From NCBI GenBank assembly GCA_963969365.1, contig OZ017746.1, positions 4,340,001-4,404,000 of the forward strand: a DNA stretch of 64,000 nucleotides. The letters run 5' to 3'. The first letter of the stretch is position 1. Each line of letters opens with the position of its first letter. The notes under the pieces are model-generated. The model did no database searches. It was given only the letters and a program-made list of their open reading frames with translations, and was not told where the DNA came from. Shown here piece by piece: positions 24,901 through 38,643 of the stretch. The DNA comes from Asterochloris sp. CNOR1 (Eukaryota > Chlorophyta > Trebouxiophyceae > Trebouxiales > Trebouxiaceae). A program made the position numbers and the translations under genes.

Positions 24901-27900
24901 ATGCCTGTTGTCGGGCACTATTGGGTGTGGACTATTTGGTGTGGGTGGGGTGGCGACTGTCGAAGTGACTGCCCAAGAGGTGCTGAGGGGCCAATTTTGC
25001 TGGGGAGTGGGAGGGTACCTGTGTTTTCTGAGGGAACTGCTTGAGCACAGCAGCAGAAGGGGGGATTTGAAACTTCCAGGCATGTTAATGCTGCTGGCTG
25101 TACACTGCTCAGAGCAGGAGTTGTGGGGTGATAGGGGTGCTGCAGCTGAGGGGCAGCCACATCACGGTGCTCACTATATGTTCAGATCAGCTTGAAAAGC
25201 AGGGGGGGTTAAGAATCAGGCATGCAGACCTGTTTACATGCAACAGGCAGCCTGCTGGCAGCTCACTGCCGGTGTTGCAGCTTGTCTCAGCTGGCCAGCA
25301 GCCCTGCCTGCCGTCCTGTAGGCAATGTGGAGGCCAAGCAGGAAGAGATCCGCAAGCGCCTGCAGCTGGCTGGGAGGGACTCCAAGCCCAGCCTGGCCGC
25401 TGCTCAGGACTACTACACCTCCACAGAGATGGCCCAGTTCCAGCAGCCCAAGAAGAAGAGGGTAAGTGTGTTGCAGTCTCCTGTTGAGGATTGGCAGGGT
25501 GTCTGCCAGCATTTCTCAAGATGATATATCTGCACAGCTTGCTGCACAAGAAAATTGTGCAGCAAATGGCTGCATGCTCCATGTGCATCCTTGCAGGTCT
25601 GAACCCTTCTTTGTGCCCTGCACAAGGTGCACAGCCAGGGCGCCAGTAAGTGGAGTCGGTCCTGGCTTTGCTGGAGGTAAGGGCGGCGTTGCAGGCCTGA
25701 GCATGAGTGTGCCGTGCAGAAAAAGAAGATGCGCACCAAGGTGGCAGATGAGGATGGGTTGGACCTGGCCGCGTTGGAGGCAGAAGCGGCGGCTACAGGC
25801 AGCTCACGTGACAGAGGGTCTCGCGAGGAGCGGGCTGCTGCCAGGGAGGCAGCAGAGCGGGAGGGTCTGGCAGCCGCTGATGAGCAGCGCAAGGCCAGGT
25901 ATGATGGCAGCTGGAGGTGTTGAACCACTGCACACAGGGGGCTCTTGGCTGCTGATGCTGCGCTGTATTTGGCGGGCAGGTGGCAGGGCAGGCTGCCTCT
26001 GGCCAGGCAGCCTGTCTCAAAGCAGCACTTGTCACGCAGCAGAAATGTTGTTTCGAGGTACCGGGGAGGGCATGTTGTAAATAGCCTGCTGTCAGCCAAG
26101 CACACCTCTGATGTGATCATGCTCTGCATCAAGCCCAAGCAGACGCATGCTGAGTATGCTGCAGAGACCAGGGGCTGGCAGCTGCTGACGAGCAGCGCAA
26201 AGTCGATTGGGCGGAAAGCATGGCCACATGGCTCAGGGTCTCCTCCTTCTTCCCATCTGTGCTGGCTGTGTCTGCTGGCAGGGGCCAAGACCTTGCTGTG
26301 TTGCGCAGTGTCGGCAGGCTGGGCACAAGCCCATGCGCAGGACCTGTAGCTTCTGCCACACAGGCTTTAGGGTCCTGTTGCCCTGGGCCTGGCCCCAAGC
26401 GTGATGCTGGGCCTGCACTCATCTCGATTTTCAACTGCTGTTGTAGGTACGAGGCAGCCCTGCAGAAAGCCAACGAGGCCGCTGCTGCGCTGAGGCCGGG
26501 TGTGAAGCGTGACCCTGAGCTGAAAGAAGAGGTGATTGGGGACGACGATGACGACGAGGACCTTCAGGTTTGCACATGCAGGGGCTGCGTCTAGTGCAAA
26601 GTATGTGCTTTGTGTCAAGCCAGAGAGGGTCATGCCTGAGAGTGTCGACCTCAGGTGCAGGTCGTCTCTAAAAGTCATCATTGCCGACTGGCGACTGCTA
26701 GGGGCCCTGCAACTCCCTCAAGGGATGTTGCACAAGTATCTCAAGCAAGGCCGATGTCTGTGTCATCATCAGTGCTACAGAGGCAGCTGACCTAGTTGCT
26801 GTAGACACACAGCCGTCCAACATGTCTTTGAGGGCAGACATATGGTGCCTGGCAAGGGCATGGCTGCCTGGCTGCCTGCCTGGCTGCCTGACTTGGCCAG
26901 TCAGCTGCTGCCAACGGCAAGGTCAAGCAGGGGCATTTGGTTGTTGTCCAGAATGACTGCCTGATTTGGGTTCGGCTGCCAGGGGCACAAGGCACAGCTG
27001 CTGCCCGGCTGCTCCATTTGAGTGAGGCTGGGACAGAACAGCACATCCATCTGACCTCTGGTACCGCTGGCTGCAGGAAGTCCTGTCCAGGGCACGACGT
27101 GCAGCTGCCATCAAGCGCGAGGTCAAGAAGGAGGAGGGGGACGATGCAGGTGCTGGCGGCGACGGGGGTGAGGACGACTCCCTGGCCAGCTGGGCGGCGC
27201 AGCTGACTGCCAGGCATGAAGCGGACGCCAGCGAGCAGGCAACGGCTGATGAGGCTGCAGGTTGGATGTTGCATGAGTCTGATTTGCGACCGTTGGGTGT
27301 TAACACAGGCTCATTGTCGCCCTGCTGCATGTGCGTGATTTGTGGCTATGAGTCTGCTGCACCGCCATGAGGGCTGGTGATATGCAGGCCATTACTGCTG
27401 AGACTGCAGATGGGCTGCAAAATGGTTAGAGTGTCTCCTGGAGCAGTGCTGGTGTGGCTGCCCCAAAGTGCAGATGAGCTGGCCCAGGCCGTTGAGAGGC
27501 TGCTGGTGTGCCTTGAACCGAGTGAGAGAGATGCAAACCACACAGGTGTTGCTGACAAAGAATGCCAAGGCTCATATGAGGTCCTAACTCGAGACCAACC
27601 TGCTGCATGATTTGGCGCTTCGTCAAAGGGACACATGCCTTTGCCCTGTGGCGTGTGGGCAAGACACCACCTTCTGCAAGCAGCTTGCATGGCTGCCATG
27701 AAACAAAGCTACAGTTGGGCCTTAGCTACTACACTGCTGGACAGTTGCTATGCACCACCTCCTGATAATGTCTCAGCCTTTTGGCGGCTGGCCAACACAG
27801 CAGTTATTTACAATCAGTACAACTCAAACAAACGACACCTGCTGCTCTGCCCTGCAGGGCTACTTGCATTCAGTGGTTTGGGCTTCACATCTTCTCAGAG

Positions 27901-30900
27901 TCAGTTGGGCCCACAGTGAGAATGTATGCCCTACATGCACCCTGGCACTCATGCCCAACGTGGAGTGCACAGAGGCCTCTTTGAGCGCACAGGGCTGCTA
28001 GGTGCATCCCCAGCCTATTCCATCTCTTGTGCCCTGCAGGCAACCCAGCCACCACAGACCTTGACTCCAGCCGAGGCCCCTGAGTTTGCATATGTTAGCC
28101 ACTGACATCCCCTCACTTCTTGTGCCTTGCAGGCAGCCCAGTCGTCACAGACCTGGAACTCACCAAGGCATCTGAGTCTGCATGTGTCAGCCCCCGATCC
28201 ACACTCCTTCTGTCCTGTTTGCAGGCACCTCAGCGCTCACTGACCTGGACTTCACCGAAGCCTCTGAATTTGCACGCAGCATTCAACTGCAAGAGGCAGA
28301 GGAGCCTCAGGGTGCCGGCAGGTCAGCCCACAAGGGGCGGGAGCGCCCGCCGATGGAGGACGATGACGAGGCAGCCCCAACGCCTGCTGCACCCAAGCGC
28401 CGCAAAAAGTGGGTTTGGATGTGGTTGCTTTGAATGCGGATGTGTTGCAGTGGATGTGGATGCTTGATGGCCTCATGCTCATGCTTAACACTATCTTACC
28501 TATGCCAGGTGAGATACTACACAGCAGAACACAGTAGGCTGGGCCCACCTCTGCTGCTGCCACTCTCAATGCGGGCCGCACAAGCAAGATTGTGGTCACT
28601 GGCGTTGGATGAGTGGTGGGCTGCCGATTCAGTGTGATTGTTGAAAAGTCATGAGAGTCTTGATGAGGCAGCCCTGAGCCCTGTTGCATATGAAGTGCAG
28701 TAATCCTGTCTGTGGTTGACTTATGTATCACACTCTTAAGGCTGTCTCTGCATGCCTCTGCAGGAGGTCAGATGCTGCCTGGCGTTTTGGGAAGAAGTCT
28801 TGGTGCCAGCCAGAACAGCAAGTCCCAAACAGGCTCATTCATGCCTTCAGCTGGGTGCTGGGTGGAGGATTGGGTCACCCAGCAACAGTGCCGCCTCACA
28901 GAGGCTCATTGATGCCTTTTCTGTGTGCGGGTTGGGGAAGCGGGTGGGAATTGAGTCACCCACTACATTGCTGTCCCACACAGGCTCATTGATGCCTTTG
29001 GCTGTGTGCAGGGTGGGAAATTGGGTTACTCAAAGGCATTGCTACCCACACAGGCTCATTGATGCCTTTGGCCGCCATGCAGGGTGGGGAATTGGGTCAC
29101 CCAAATACAGGATGGGGAGCCAGTGGAGATGGAGCTGGAGGCCGCCCCAGAGCCGAGGGCCGCCAGGGATTCTCAGCAGGAGGAGGAGGAGGACACCAGT
29201 GTCATTCGGGAGACCCAGATTGGCAAAGGTGGGGCAGCACAGGCTGCATGGGTAGCCAGCCTTGTATGGCTTGCACAGGGCAGTGGTTGGCTTTGCTGCT
29301 AGGGAGGCAAACCCAAAAGCAGACGAGGCCATCATGAGGACGCCGTCTGGCAAAGGTGGCCACAAGGCAGAAGACACTTCAGGTTTCAGAGGGGCAACCT
29401 TGCTTTGTGTATGTCAGTGGCCCTTGACATCACCAGAATTTGATGCAAGTGCTGCCAACGTGCTGAACTGGCAGGAGCAGCCACCGCAGGCGGGGTTGTG
29501 ATCTGCCAACCCTTTGGTCCATAAACAGCTTTTCTGGATTGACCAAGCCGTCAATGTGCTGTGCAGGGCTGGGCGGCGTGCTGTCTCTGCTGAAGGAGCG
29601 GGGGGAGCTGGAGGAGAAGGTGCACTGGGCTGGGCGCGCCAACGACAAGAAGAAGGTGGCACTCATCGGCTTAGGTGAGAGCCGGCAGGCCTGGGATCCC
29701 TTTGTGGGTCATTAGGCCGGGCAAGCCTGCTGCCTGCTTGATGAGGGTGGTTGGCTGCACTGCAGGCTGCAGCACTCAACAGGGTTTTGTCAGGCCACAG
29801 TCAGCTCAGCCCTGTGCAATCTTTATCGAGCTCCTGAACAAAAGTCATTGCAGGTGGTGCAGCGCCGACTTGCAATTGTGCTACCTGTTTGGAGGGGTCT
29901 GCCTTAGCAGCTGCTCGGTGCTGTGCAGTGCACCATGCAACTCTGCCAACGTTTGCGCAGAGCAGTCTGTCATTGCACATTGTCCCTGGAATGTTCCAGA
30001 CGGCTTTGCAGCAGCTCCATAAGATTGCAGACCATGCAGTGAGCGGGCAGCTGCTTTGCGCCACACCAAGCAGCTGCCTCAAGCCTATTACCTATCTGGT
30101 CACGTTAGGGCACTGAAGTAGGGTATCCTGACATGAGACCCCTCTGCAGCCGAAGCTGACTGTTTCCCACTTTGCTTGCCTGCAGATGAAGTGTACCAGG
30201 GAGGTGACCACGCAGATCAGGTGGCCAACCGAGTGGAGATGGCGCTGACCCGCCGCGACGAGTATGGGCGCGTGCTCACTCCCAAGCAGGCCTTCCGGGA
30301 GGTGGCTTACAGGTGGGCCTCCTGCTGAAGCTGCTGGGGCAGGCTGCCTGCCTGACACAGGCCTGGCTTGACATCATACATGGCGCTTGAGGCAATTTCT
30401 GCCCCATGGGGCAGCTGAGCTTGCACACTGTCCAGCTTCCACTCCAATACAAGCAGGATGCTGCTCATGCTTCTGCTAGCTGCCATCTGATGCTTGATGT
30501 GCTGCTGCATGGGCAGCCTGCCCTGCAGCTGTGTCCAGGTGCAGGCTATGTTTGGTCTTTCCAACCCATGCGAGCTGCTCAGCCTCGCAGCTGGCTGCTG
30601 CAGAAAATGCTGACTTGCCTGCTGTCGTGGCTGACTGGGCAGGCTGCATGCTGCCTGCTGCCCCTGGGCATTCCAGACGCATGCTGGGGCCAGCCCAGGC
30701 CGCCGCGCTCCTGCTGCATTCCCCTGCACAGGACTGTTTCACAGGAGGTAGGTCGTGCAGCAGCCTTGGCTGCTGTTCTGTGTGGCAGCGGCAGCGCAGA
30801 TGGCACCCATGCGCTCGTGCTCGCACACCCTGCCTGATTGATGCTGCTTTGGTGTTGGGTAGACACATCAGTGAGGCTGGTCAAGACATGCAGAGCCACA

Positions 30901-31979
30901 TGCTGGAGATTACTGACAGCAGTGCCCTTTAGCCATCAAGAGATGCACTTGTTATGCTGGGCATGGTGCACTGCTTACATGTGCGCACAGCCTCTGAAGG
31001 CTTTCCTGCAGCACACCCCTGCTCTTCCTGCCTGTTGTCTGCAGGTTGCATGGCATGACCACACTGCGAACGATCTGCTTTGGCAGTCCTCTGCCACCAT
31101 CTGCATTTGCACATACTGACCTGGTTTGTGGCTGCCGCCTGCAGCTTCTGCTTTTGTTGATGCCACGCCAGCATGTTTCAGCCTACAGTGCTCTGCAGCC
31201 CGCTGCTGTGACCGGGCTCAGTGATACTCCTGGGTGCCTGCAGGTTCCATGGCATCTACCCCAGCAAGAAGAGCAAGGAGAAGATCATGAGGCAGGTGGC
31301 CAATGAGATGGCTGCCAAGAAGAACAGCGGCAGCGTTATGGCGGACAACACCATGATGAAGCACAAGCTGTCCAAGCAGGTGGGCTGTGGGGGAGTCTCA
31401 GCTGGGGCCCTGCAGCTGTGTTGCCATGAGGCTGCGCATCTGCTCAGGGCCTCTCCACCGCCGTCTGAGCTTGCAGCCCCGTGCTACACTTGTGTGTGAC
31501 GGTGAATGCCAAAAGGTTTTGCACAGCCAGACTGCTGACGGCAGCAGCACATCTTGCGCAGCAAACAGGATCCAGGCTGGGCTTCACTGACTCACAAATC
31601 GTGATGCTGCACAGCAAGCCCTTCAACCGCGTGGTGGTCAAGGGCAGCACTGGCGCACATGTCATGATGCTGCAGAGGAAGCCCTCCAGCCATTTGGGTG
31701 TCAAGGGCAGCACTGACTTCACATGTCCTGTTGCTGCAGAGCAAGCCCTCCAACCATGTGGTGGTCAAGGGCAGCAAGGCCATGGCGGACCCCCTCAGCG
31801 GCTACGACACAGTGCACAGCAATGCGGCGCCCACCCCCGTCCTGGGGCACCTGGGTGGGGGTGACACCCCCCTGGTCGGCAACAAGAAGGTAGAGGCCAT
31901 GCTGGGCGTGAAGCGCAGCAGGGAAGGGGCCGGCAGCATGCCCCCACCGCCTGCAAGAGCCCCCAAAAGTCATCATTGA
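21981..31979 (+). CDS. SART1: SART1/SNU66/DOT2 U4/U6.U5 tri-snRNP-associated protein
   Basis: Component of the U4/U6.U5 tri-snRNP needed for spliceosome activation; it acts in the nucleus. Exon 1 encodes an RS/RD-rich start (MAGDSPSRREHKHRDRDSER). Diagnostic family motifs then appear in order: SMSIQETNR joined to ISLGLKPLS near 22420 and 22750; WVTKSR near 23225; GNELNEGETMILTLADRNIL near 23840-23890; KKRGVLDKYDEEE near 24725; AQDYYTSTEMAQFQQPKKKR near 25400-25460; DLDFTEASEFARSIQLQE near 28240-28300; GLGGVLSLLKERGELEE near 29570; YGRVLTPKQAFREVAYRFHG across 30267-31255; then a Gly/Pro-rich end and stop TGA 31977-31979. At least fifteen exons. The length and motif order fit a full-length gene. 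Introns contain decayed tandem exon-start copies near 28030-28230 and 28870-29090. Confidence 0.93.
28030..28275 (+). repeat. Three tandem copies of a SART1 exon start
   Basis: The functional exon begins after CAG near 28225 and reads STSALTDLDFTEASEFARS. Two earlier copies, after CAG near 28040 and 28130, read TDLDSS and TDLELTKASESA-like peptides and are spaced about 95-100 bp apart. Each copy carries its own pyrimidine-rich acceptor tract. Confidence 0.75.
28840..29100 (+). repeat. Tandem repeats in a SART1 intron (about 65-75 bp period)
   Basis: Four to five copies share the string caggctcattgatgcctttg followed by a variant of gggtgggaattgggtcaccc. The last copy abuts the exon that begins near 29110 (DGEPVEMELEAAPEP). 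Confidence 0.75.
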
Positions 31980-33149
31980 AAAAGTTGAAGCAGATATGGC
32001 TCCTTGTGAAGACTTACAAGTGTGGGTGTACCAGACAGCTGTGCAGCTATTCTCCATCCCGAAACACTTTCAATGGGCTGCATCATACTATCAAAGCTCT
32101 CATGTTGACATGTGGCTGGGGCTTGCTGCATGGCTGTATGGTGTTTATACACTCACTGCAGCTTCAGGAGCCTGCCTTCATCTGAATTCGGGATTGTCGA
32201 CACAGCAGCCTATGCTGCAGAAGGCCTTTTGAGAAGCAGACACAACATAGGCCCCAGACAACTGCGCTAGTAATGCTTCAGATTCTGTGACGTTCATCAC
32301 ATATGGAAGGATGTGCTATGGGGGGTGTTGCTGGTGATTTGGATGGACTGCTGTAGCAGGGCTGCAAAAATCAACTTGAGGTTCAGAGGGAGCCATTATG
32401 CCGGCAATAAGGGCCTTGTTGCAGAGCTACAGATGCCGACTTGAGGAGTGGCATGGGTTCCTGCCAGGGGTCGCTCCTGTGCATGCTGATGAACTGTAGC
32501 GGGCCATGCAGGAGTGTGTGAGGTGTTCTGCTGGCCTGATGCCCAGCACTGCCAGCCAGAGAGCCCTTGACAGTCGTAGCTTTGTGCCCCAGAGGACCTA
32601 GCCCATTTGGGTGGCCGCAATCGTGGCTGCAGCCTATGATTCAGGGAGGCCTGGGTGATTCTGACCTGCTTTGGCAGCTTCAGCTAAACAGGTGCTGGCA
32701 GTCAGGCTGTTGATGGTGTCCGGCCGCTGTGCTTGCGCACCCTCACAGATCAAGTGCCCTGCTGAGCCTTCCCCTCTTTTGACGGACACAGTATGTACGC
32801 TGAAGCCCCCAGTATAAGTCGAAGTCTGATGCCACCTGTGCTGGTTTGCTGCAGCTACATTGTTTAGCAACAAGAGAGGTGCCTGTGGTATGGACTGGGG
32901 CAAATGCTGGCCGCAGTGGTGAACAAGTTGCCAGGCGGTTGTAATAAAGATAGGGAGGCAAGCCCCAGCGACGGCCAAGTGTACATGATGCACATGATAT
33001 GTTCTGAGGACGCCTTTCTTCGACATTGGCAGAGGAGTGACCTGAGGCTTTGATCATGTAATTAGGTCCAGCGTCTTGCTGCAGCTTCGCATCAATCGAG
33101 TCAGCTATCCCGAGGAGCCCAGTACCGCAGCGACTCGTGTGTCCACATC
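31980..33149. other. Intergenic region between SART1 and the LOR gene
   Basis: No exon could be supported. A TGTAA inside ttgtaataaag at about 32940-32944 and another at 33057-33061 are possible poly(A) signals for SART1, about 1 kb after its stop. Upstream DNA near 33000-33149 probably contains the LOR promoter. Confidence 0.4.
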
Positions 33150-36100
33150 CATGTGGAACAGTAACAATCAAGGGTGAGCGCCTTGGGTGGCTGCCCTGCA
33201 CTCCTTGCGAAGTCTACGCACGCTTGACAGGTTGTGGCCATCCAAGGGCATTTGCATGATGGGCATCTGCGCGCTAGCCACGCCAGCAGGCTGCTTGTAG
33301 ATGCATGGCCCTGTATCATTGGCGGGGTGTCTGCAGACTGCACTGCAAGCTCACCTTGATTGCAAGAGGGGTATGATCCTAACCAGTGGCGCCACTCTTC
33401 TGAGGCCCTCAGAAGAGCGGGCGCTCATTCAGTTTGGCTTGCATGCACTGCAGGCAATTCGCCCCACAGCAGGGACAGTATCCTCTGCAGCAGGGACAGC
33501 CAGGCTACAACCAATCAGGCTACAACCAGCAGTGGTGGGCAGCTTGCCCTGCTTCGCATGCTGAGCGCTTTTGTGCTGGCACCGTGAGGCACTTGCCTTC
33601 GGCCTTGTCGACAGCCAAGTGGGCCCTGCTGTGTTGCAGGAACCCCAACCAGCAGGGCGGCAACATGCAGCAGGGGTATGGCAACCCTGGGCAGGGCTTC
33701 CAGGGCGGGTGAGCTCGGCATTTGGTGTGCTGGCAATCCCGCTGCTCAGTCTGCCAGCAATGTCTATACGAGCATGTGACAGGCATCCTGATGCACTCTG
33801 GGTGCCTCTTCACGAAAGCAGCCACACAGCAACAGATGGGCATCCTGGGCCTGCCTTGAGGGCTGAGTTCCCTTGTACGGCAGATAGGCTGTCGGCTTTG
33901 TGCCTGCCACTGTCCTGCCAGCTTTGTGCTGGCCGATTTGCTGGCTAGGCAGCTGCAGGGAGAGACGTTGCATTGAAAAATGCAGGCCTGCTACAGTCCT
34001 GGCAGCTGGAAAGGGACAAAATTCAGGCTTTTCATGCTTTGGGAAGTTGGCATTTCCAGGTCCTCCTGGCAGTGCAATGCCCTGGAGTCTGGTCGGCTAT
34101 CCCATATGCATGCATTGCAGACTCTCTACAGGCATCAGGCAAGCAAGCTATCTCAACCCCTCTCCCCCGCCCCACCCCACCAAGTAACAATGTTTCAGCA
34201 GTGGTGACCCATGACCTGCACTGCAGGCAGCAGGCAGCCCGAGCCATTGCAAATGCAGCAATCTCTTACATTTGCAATGAGTCCTCATGGCTGCACCGCA
34301 GGCAACAGGTGATACGCGGCCAGCCCAGGGTGGAACAATGCTACACAGCTCTTTTGCAAGTCTTTACTGACCTGTGCATATGCAGGCAGCAGGAGACATA
34401 TGGCCAGCCCAGGATGGGACAATGCAACACAGCTGTTCTGCGCCTTGCACTGATCAGTGCATGACTGCGCTGCAGGCAGCAGGGAATGTATGGCCAGCAG
34501 GGGATGGGGCAGCAGGGCATGTACGGCCAGCCTGGGATGGGGCAGCAGGGCATGCAGCCTAACAATGTGAGCCCAGACTGCAGAGAGCTGGGGTCCAGGC
34601 TCAGTGCCTGGTATGCCTTCATGGGCCCACCAAGGGCTGCTGGGTGTCATGTTTACAACCCTGCTTTGCCTGCATGAGCCCAGTTTACTTATTCTTTGCC
34701 TCCAGGTCTGCAGACTGGCTGCCTCGCCGCAGCTCTGCGCATGCTGCTCTGCACTGGCAGCTCATACAGGAGCACCCCGAAAAGAGTTGCTTGCTGCCTC
34801 GCTGCCAGAGCGCTCCTCTTGTCCACCGCTAGCAACAGACACAGCAATTGCTTTCCACCACCGGCTGAAAATGGGCAATAGGTTCCGCCAGTGTCCAGCC
34901 TGGGTTGTGCACAGCCAGACAATTGTGCTGCTGTAGAAGCCTCAGTCGTTCTGTGCGACTGCAGGGCATGGGCGGCGGCATGCAGAACGGAATGAGCGGC
35001 TCTGGCATGATGGGAGGCCAGCAGGGCTACAACCAGGGCAACTATGGGTGAGGTGGTGGGTGAGGCTGTGTCTTTCTTTGGCGTGCTATGGGTGCAAGTT
35101 GCTGCAGCTATGGGAGCAGGATGTGTGAGGTGCGTCCTTGTGCTTCAGTATGCACGCAAGTGGGTGGTACTTGATCTACAAGCCCAGAACACCCACTTGA
35201 AGACAGAGCTACCCTTCATGTGCCCAACAGTGCTGCCATGCGTGCCTGCACAAGAGACCTACGTGCTTGAGACAAACGCACATTGCCCACAAGCCCCACA
35301 TCTGCACCAAAATGCTGTCATGCATCCCCTGAACACCAGGTCTGCCTGCTTGGTTTGGTCAGGGGATGACTGCACCACAGACGCCTGACCTGTGATGCAG
35401 GCAGCCTGGCATGAACACCAACCAGGGAATGATGGGGCAGCAGAATAATGGCCAGCAGCCAGGCATGATGGGCGGTTATCAAGGAGGCTACACCCAGCAG
35501 GGCGGGTGAGTCACCCTCCAGGTTGGCTGACGTCAGAACAGCAAGGGCTGGTGCAGGCAACAGGTCATCCCTGTGCTGTGTGCAGTGCTGACTGTTGGCT
35601 CATCTTTTGCTGTGCATGTGTGCCAGCGACAGGATGGCACTCTGCATACAGGCCAATCAAGGGTGCATGTTCTTGCTTTGCACAGCAAGTCAGGTGAGCT
35701 GCACCCACCTGACAGCTTCCCTGTTTGTTGTTCTCTGTGGGAATGTGCATTGACAGCAGTGACACTTGCATGTTGATGCGGAAGAGTACTCTGTGCGGTG
35801 CGAGGGGAACAGGCCACACTTGCCCCACACCTGCTTGCTGCAGTGCAGTTTGCAAGCAGCAGGGCACCTAAGGTTGCTGCAAGGTGACCTTGACGGTGCC
35901 ATGAGTTGTCTGCTCATCGCCTATATGCTACATGTCAAAATGATTGTGTTGAGGGCAGAGACACGTGGTGCTGCACAAGAGCAACACCGTTTGCAGTGCA
36001 AGGTGGGGCAGGTCACAAAGCAAGGCAGCTCAGCTTGCTGCAAACGACTTGTAGCCATCCCTACTAGCACATCTGATTGCTGCGAGGCAGATGTGTCTGT

Positions 36101-38643
36101 CACGGGTTGGGCATGGGCAGCTTTGGAATGCAGCTGCTCCTTCAAGCAGTGCCGCCAGTTGGGTGCACCTTGCCAACGTATCACATGTGTCCTGCATAGG
36201 GTGGGCATGTGCATGCACCAGGCCTCCCGTGCCTCTTGTTGACAGCATGGGCAGCACACCACAGCTGGGACGATCTTTGGTTGGTGCGAAGGGGTGGGGG
36301 AGAGGGGGGCCATGCCAGGAATCTGTGTGCTTCTCACCACCCTGATATAAGTGACTGGATGTGCATGGGCAAGCAGCATGGAGGCACTCGCATGCAGCAG
36401 TGCAGCTTTGAGGTATCATGTCTACAGGACAGGCCAACACCACCGTGCTCCTTGCCTCTTCTTGCCGTAATGGCCACTTCCTTTGCCTCCTGCGTGCAGC
36501 ATGGGCATGGGCCTGCAGCAGGGAGGCATGCAGCAGGGCGGCATGGGCATGGGGGCGCACATGATCCCAGTAATTGACCCCCAGTTCTGCTTGCCCCAAG
36601 AGGTTGTCTACCTGATCAAGGAGGACCTCATGAGTGCATCAGGTGAGCTCTCACTGCAGCACAGCACACACAGGAAGCTGCCAGGAAGGTCATCAGATCG
36701 TGTCTGCTGGCCAAGGCTCAAAGTGGGGCTGCACAGAAGGTCCATAGATGCCTTGGAGGGGTCTAGCACGTCTGCGTGGCAAGGGTAGAAGCCACATGAG
36801 ATCACTCTTCTACTAACACTCAGTAGGCTGTGATCTACAAGGCAAGTGTGGATTGTGCGTCAATGCTGGCACGCACAGCAGCAGCTGGCGCATCCTCCAA
36901 AGAGGGCATCAACATGGCATGTCTTACATCTTCTTGCATGCTCTGCCTTCCTAAGTGCTGGACCACAGCAGCCTGCGGGCTAGGCAGCAGTGCAGCCTGT
37001 GCAACATGCACATGGCATCACCCAGAGGCACTTTGTGTCATGCCTGGGCAGCATGTGCATGCATCAACCAGAGGCGTTCTGCACCTTGCCAAACCATGTG
37101 AGGCCCTGGGAAGGCAGATGCAGACTGGGCACAGCGGGCTAGCCCGCCCTGCAGGCGACGCCATGTCTGCTTAGGACAACCACAAACAGTTGCTTGAGGT
37201 CTCACAGCCATTGACTGATCGAAGCCAGCCCCTTGTACAGGTGATGACATGTCCATCACAGACCTCCAGGACAACAAGCGCTTCATCCTGGATGCCCACG
37301 CGATGTCCATCAAGTCGGCCCGCGAGCTGAAGACGGTGCACGGGCAGACTGTGGCCAGCATGACCAAAAAGATGATGAAGGACTTCTGGCTGATCTGCAA
37401 GGGGGCGGGCGCCAGCAAGGACAACAGGTGGGCCATGCCACGCACCTCCCGGGCGCAGGCAGCTGAGCGCTTTGTTCAATCTGCCTCTGTGGGCTGGCTG
37501 GGCGCAGCGGAGGCAGCAGGTGAGCCAGGGCAGCGGGTGAGCCGGGGCAGCAGGGGAGCCACGGCATCAGGGCAGCCATGCACTGCCTGCCAGTGCGGCG
37601 GCCAAGCGGCTCTCAGGAGGTGTCGGCGTGGGCAGCTCAGCTGTTGAGCTCAGCAGAGGCAGCAGGTGAGCAAGGGCAGCAGGTTAGCCATGCACTGCCT
37701 GCCCGTGCAGGCCGCTGAGTGGCTTCTGGGAGGTGCCCGCGTGGGCTGCACAGCTGCTGGGCGCTGCAGAGTCAGCTCGGATGCTGCTTGCTCCACTCTG
37801 TCCCTGCCTGGGCTGTGCAGGGTCGCCTCCATGCGCAAGGACAAAGTGCACAACCAGGACTGCGCATCCATCTTCCTGACCAACAACGCCAGCCTGCACT
37901 TTGCCAACGCAACGCCGGACTACCAGGCACGTGGCGACCTCAAGGCCCGTGCCTTCCACATCTTTTACCGTGGCCAGCAGTGCTGTGCTGAGGTGAGGTC
38001 TGCCTGGAAAGGCAGTGCATCTTCTTGTGTGTCAACAGCCATGATTTGCACTGCCACAGCTGGGGGGATATGCAGCGCCCCCATTTGTGCCTTGTGTCCA
38101 AACAGCCTGTTGGCTCGTGGTGCATTGTGCAACAGGCCATGCTGCTCCGCTGGTAGACGCCCCCATATCTCAACTGAGGAGGTCAGCTAGCACTGCATTT
38201 CGGCCCTTGCATCACACGCAGCCAGGATTGCTGCGCTGCTGTGGCTTGCTGCAGAGGGTACGGACCGTGGACGGCAGCCACCCTCTCCCTGTGCAAGGCG
38301 CATGTCCTTCTGTGGTGTGAATTGGCGGCTCAGTGTGGCCGTGTCCTGCATCTTAGACTGTAGCCAGCAATACTGTGCTGAGATGGGGCCCTCTGGGCTA
38401 CTTCTGACGCCTGGCCTCGTGCCCATGAAAAACCATCTGCAGCGCTGAAGCATTGGCCGCCTGCACTTAAATCAGCTGCCAGGCTGGTCCATGGCTGTTC
38501 CATGCCTGCAGATCAGTCGAAAGGAGTCCACGACCAACAAGATGACAGGCAAGGATGCGTACGCCATCCGCATCCTGCCAGGCTTTGATGCTGCTTTCTT
38601 GCTGTGCATCTGCTGCTTGCTTGACGAGCTCTTCAGCGACTGA
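33150..38643 (+). CDS. LURP-one-related (LOR, DUF567) protein with Gly/Gln/Met-rich N-terminus
   Basis: The C-terminal third matches the LOR fold (Tubby C-terminal/scramblase-like beta barrel with a central helix): YLIKEDLMSAS joined to GDDMSITDLQDNKRFILDA, then KTVHGQTVASMTKKMMKDFW, ASIFLTNNASLHFANATPD, ISRKESTTNKMTGKDAY, and the closing hydrophobic helix AAFLLCICCLLDELFSD before TGA 38641-38643. LOR exons are about 36500-36640, 37242-37427, 37821-37990 and 38514-38643. The N-terminal part is low-complexity (QQGQYPLQQGQPGYNQSGYN, QQGMYGQQGMGQQGMYGQPG, GMMGGQQGYNQGNYG) on short exons near 33370-33390, 33463-33535, 33651-33710, 34477-34567, 34965-35048 and 35401-35507, mostly phase-2 junctions. 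The start is uncertain: ATG at 33150 (MWNSNNQ before GTGAGC) is the best candidate, but its phase does not join cleanly to the next exon. LOR function is poorly defined; plant members relate to defence. Confidence 0.8.
34200..34500 (+). repeat. Tandem decayed copies of a QQGMYGQPGMGQ exon start
   Basis: Copies begin near 34296, 34384 and 34474, each after a cag and each with a gccagcccagg-like core about 90 bp apart. Only the last keeps a long open reading with a good acceptor and a GTGAGC donor. The earlier ones read QQETYGQPRMGQ or are out of frame. Confidence 0.65.
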
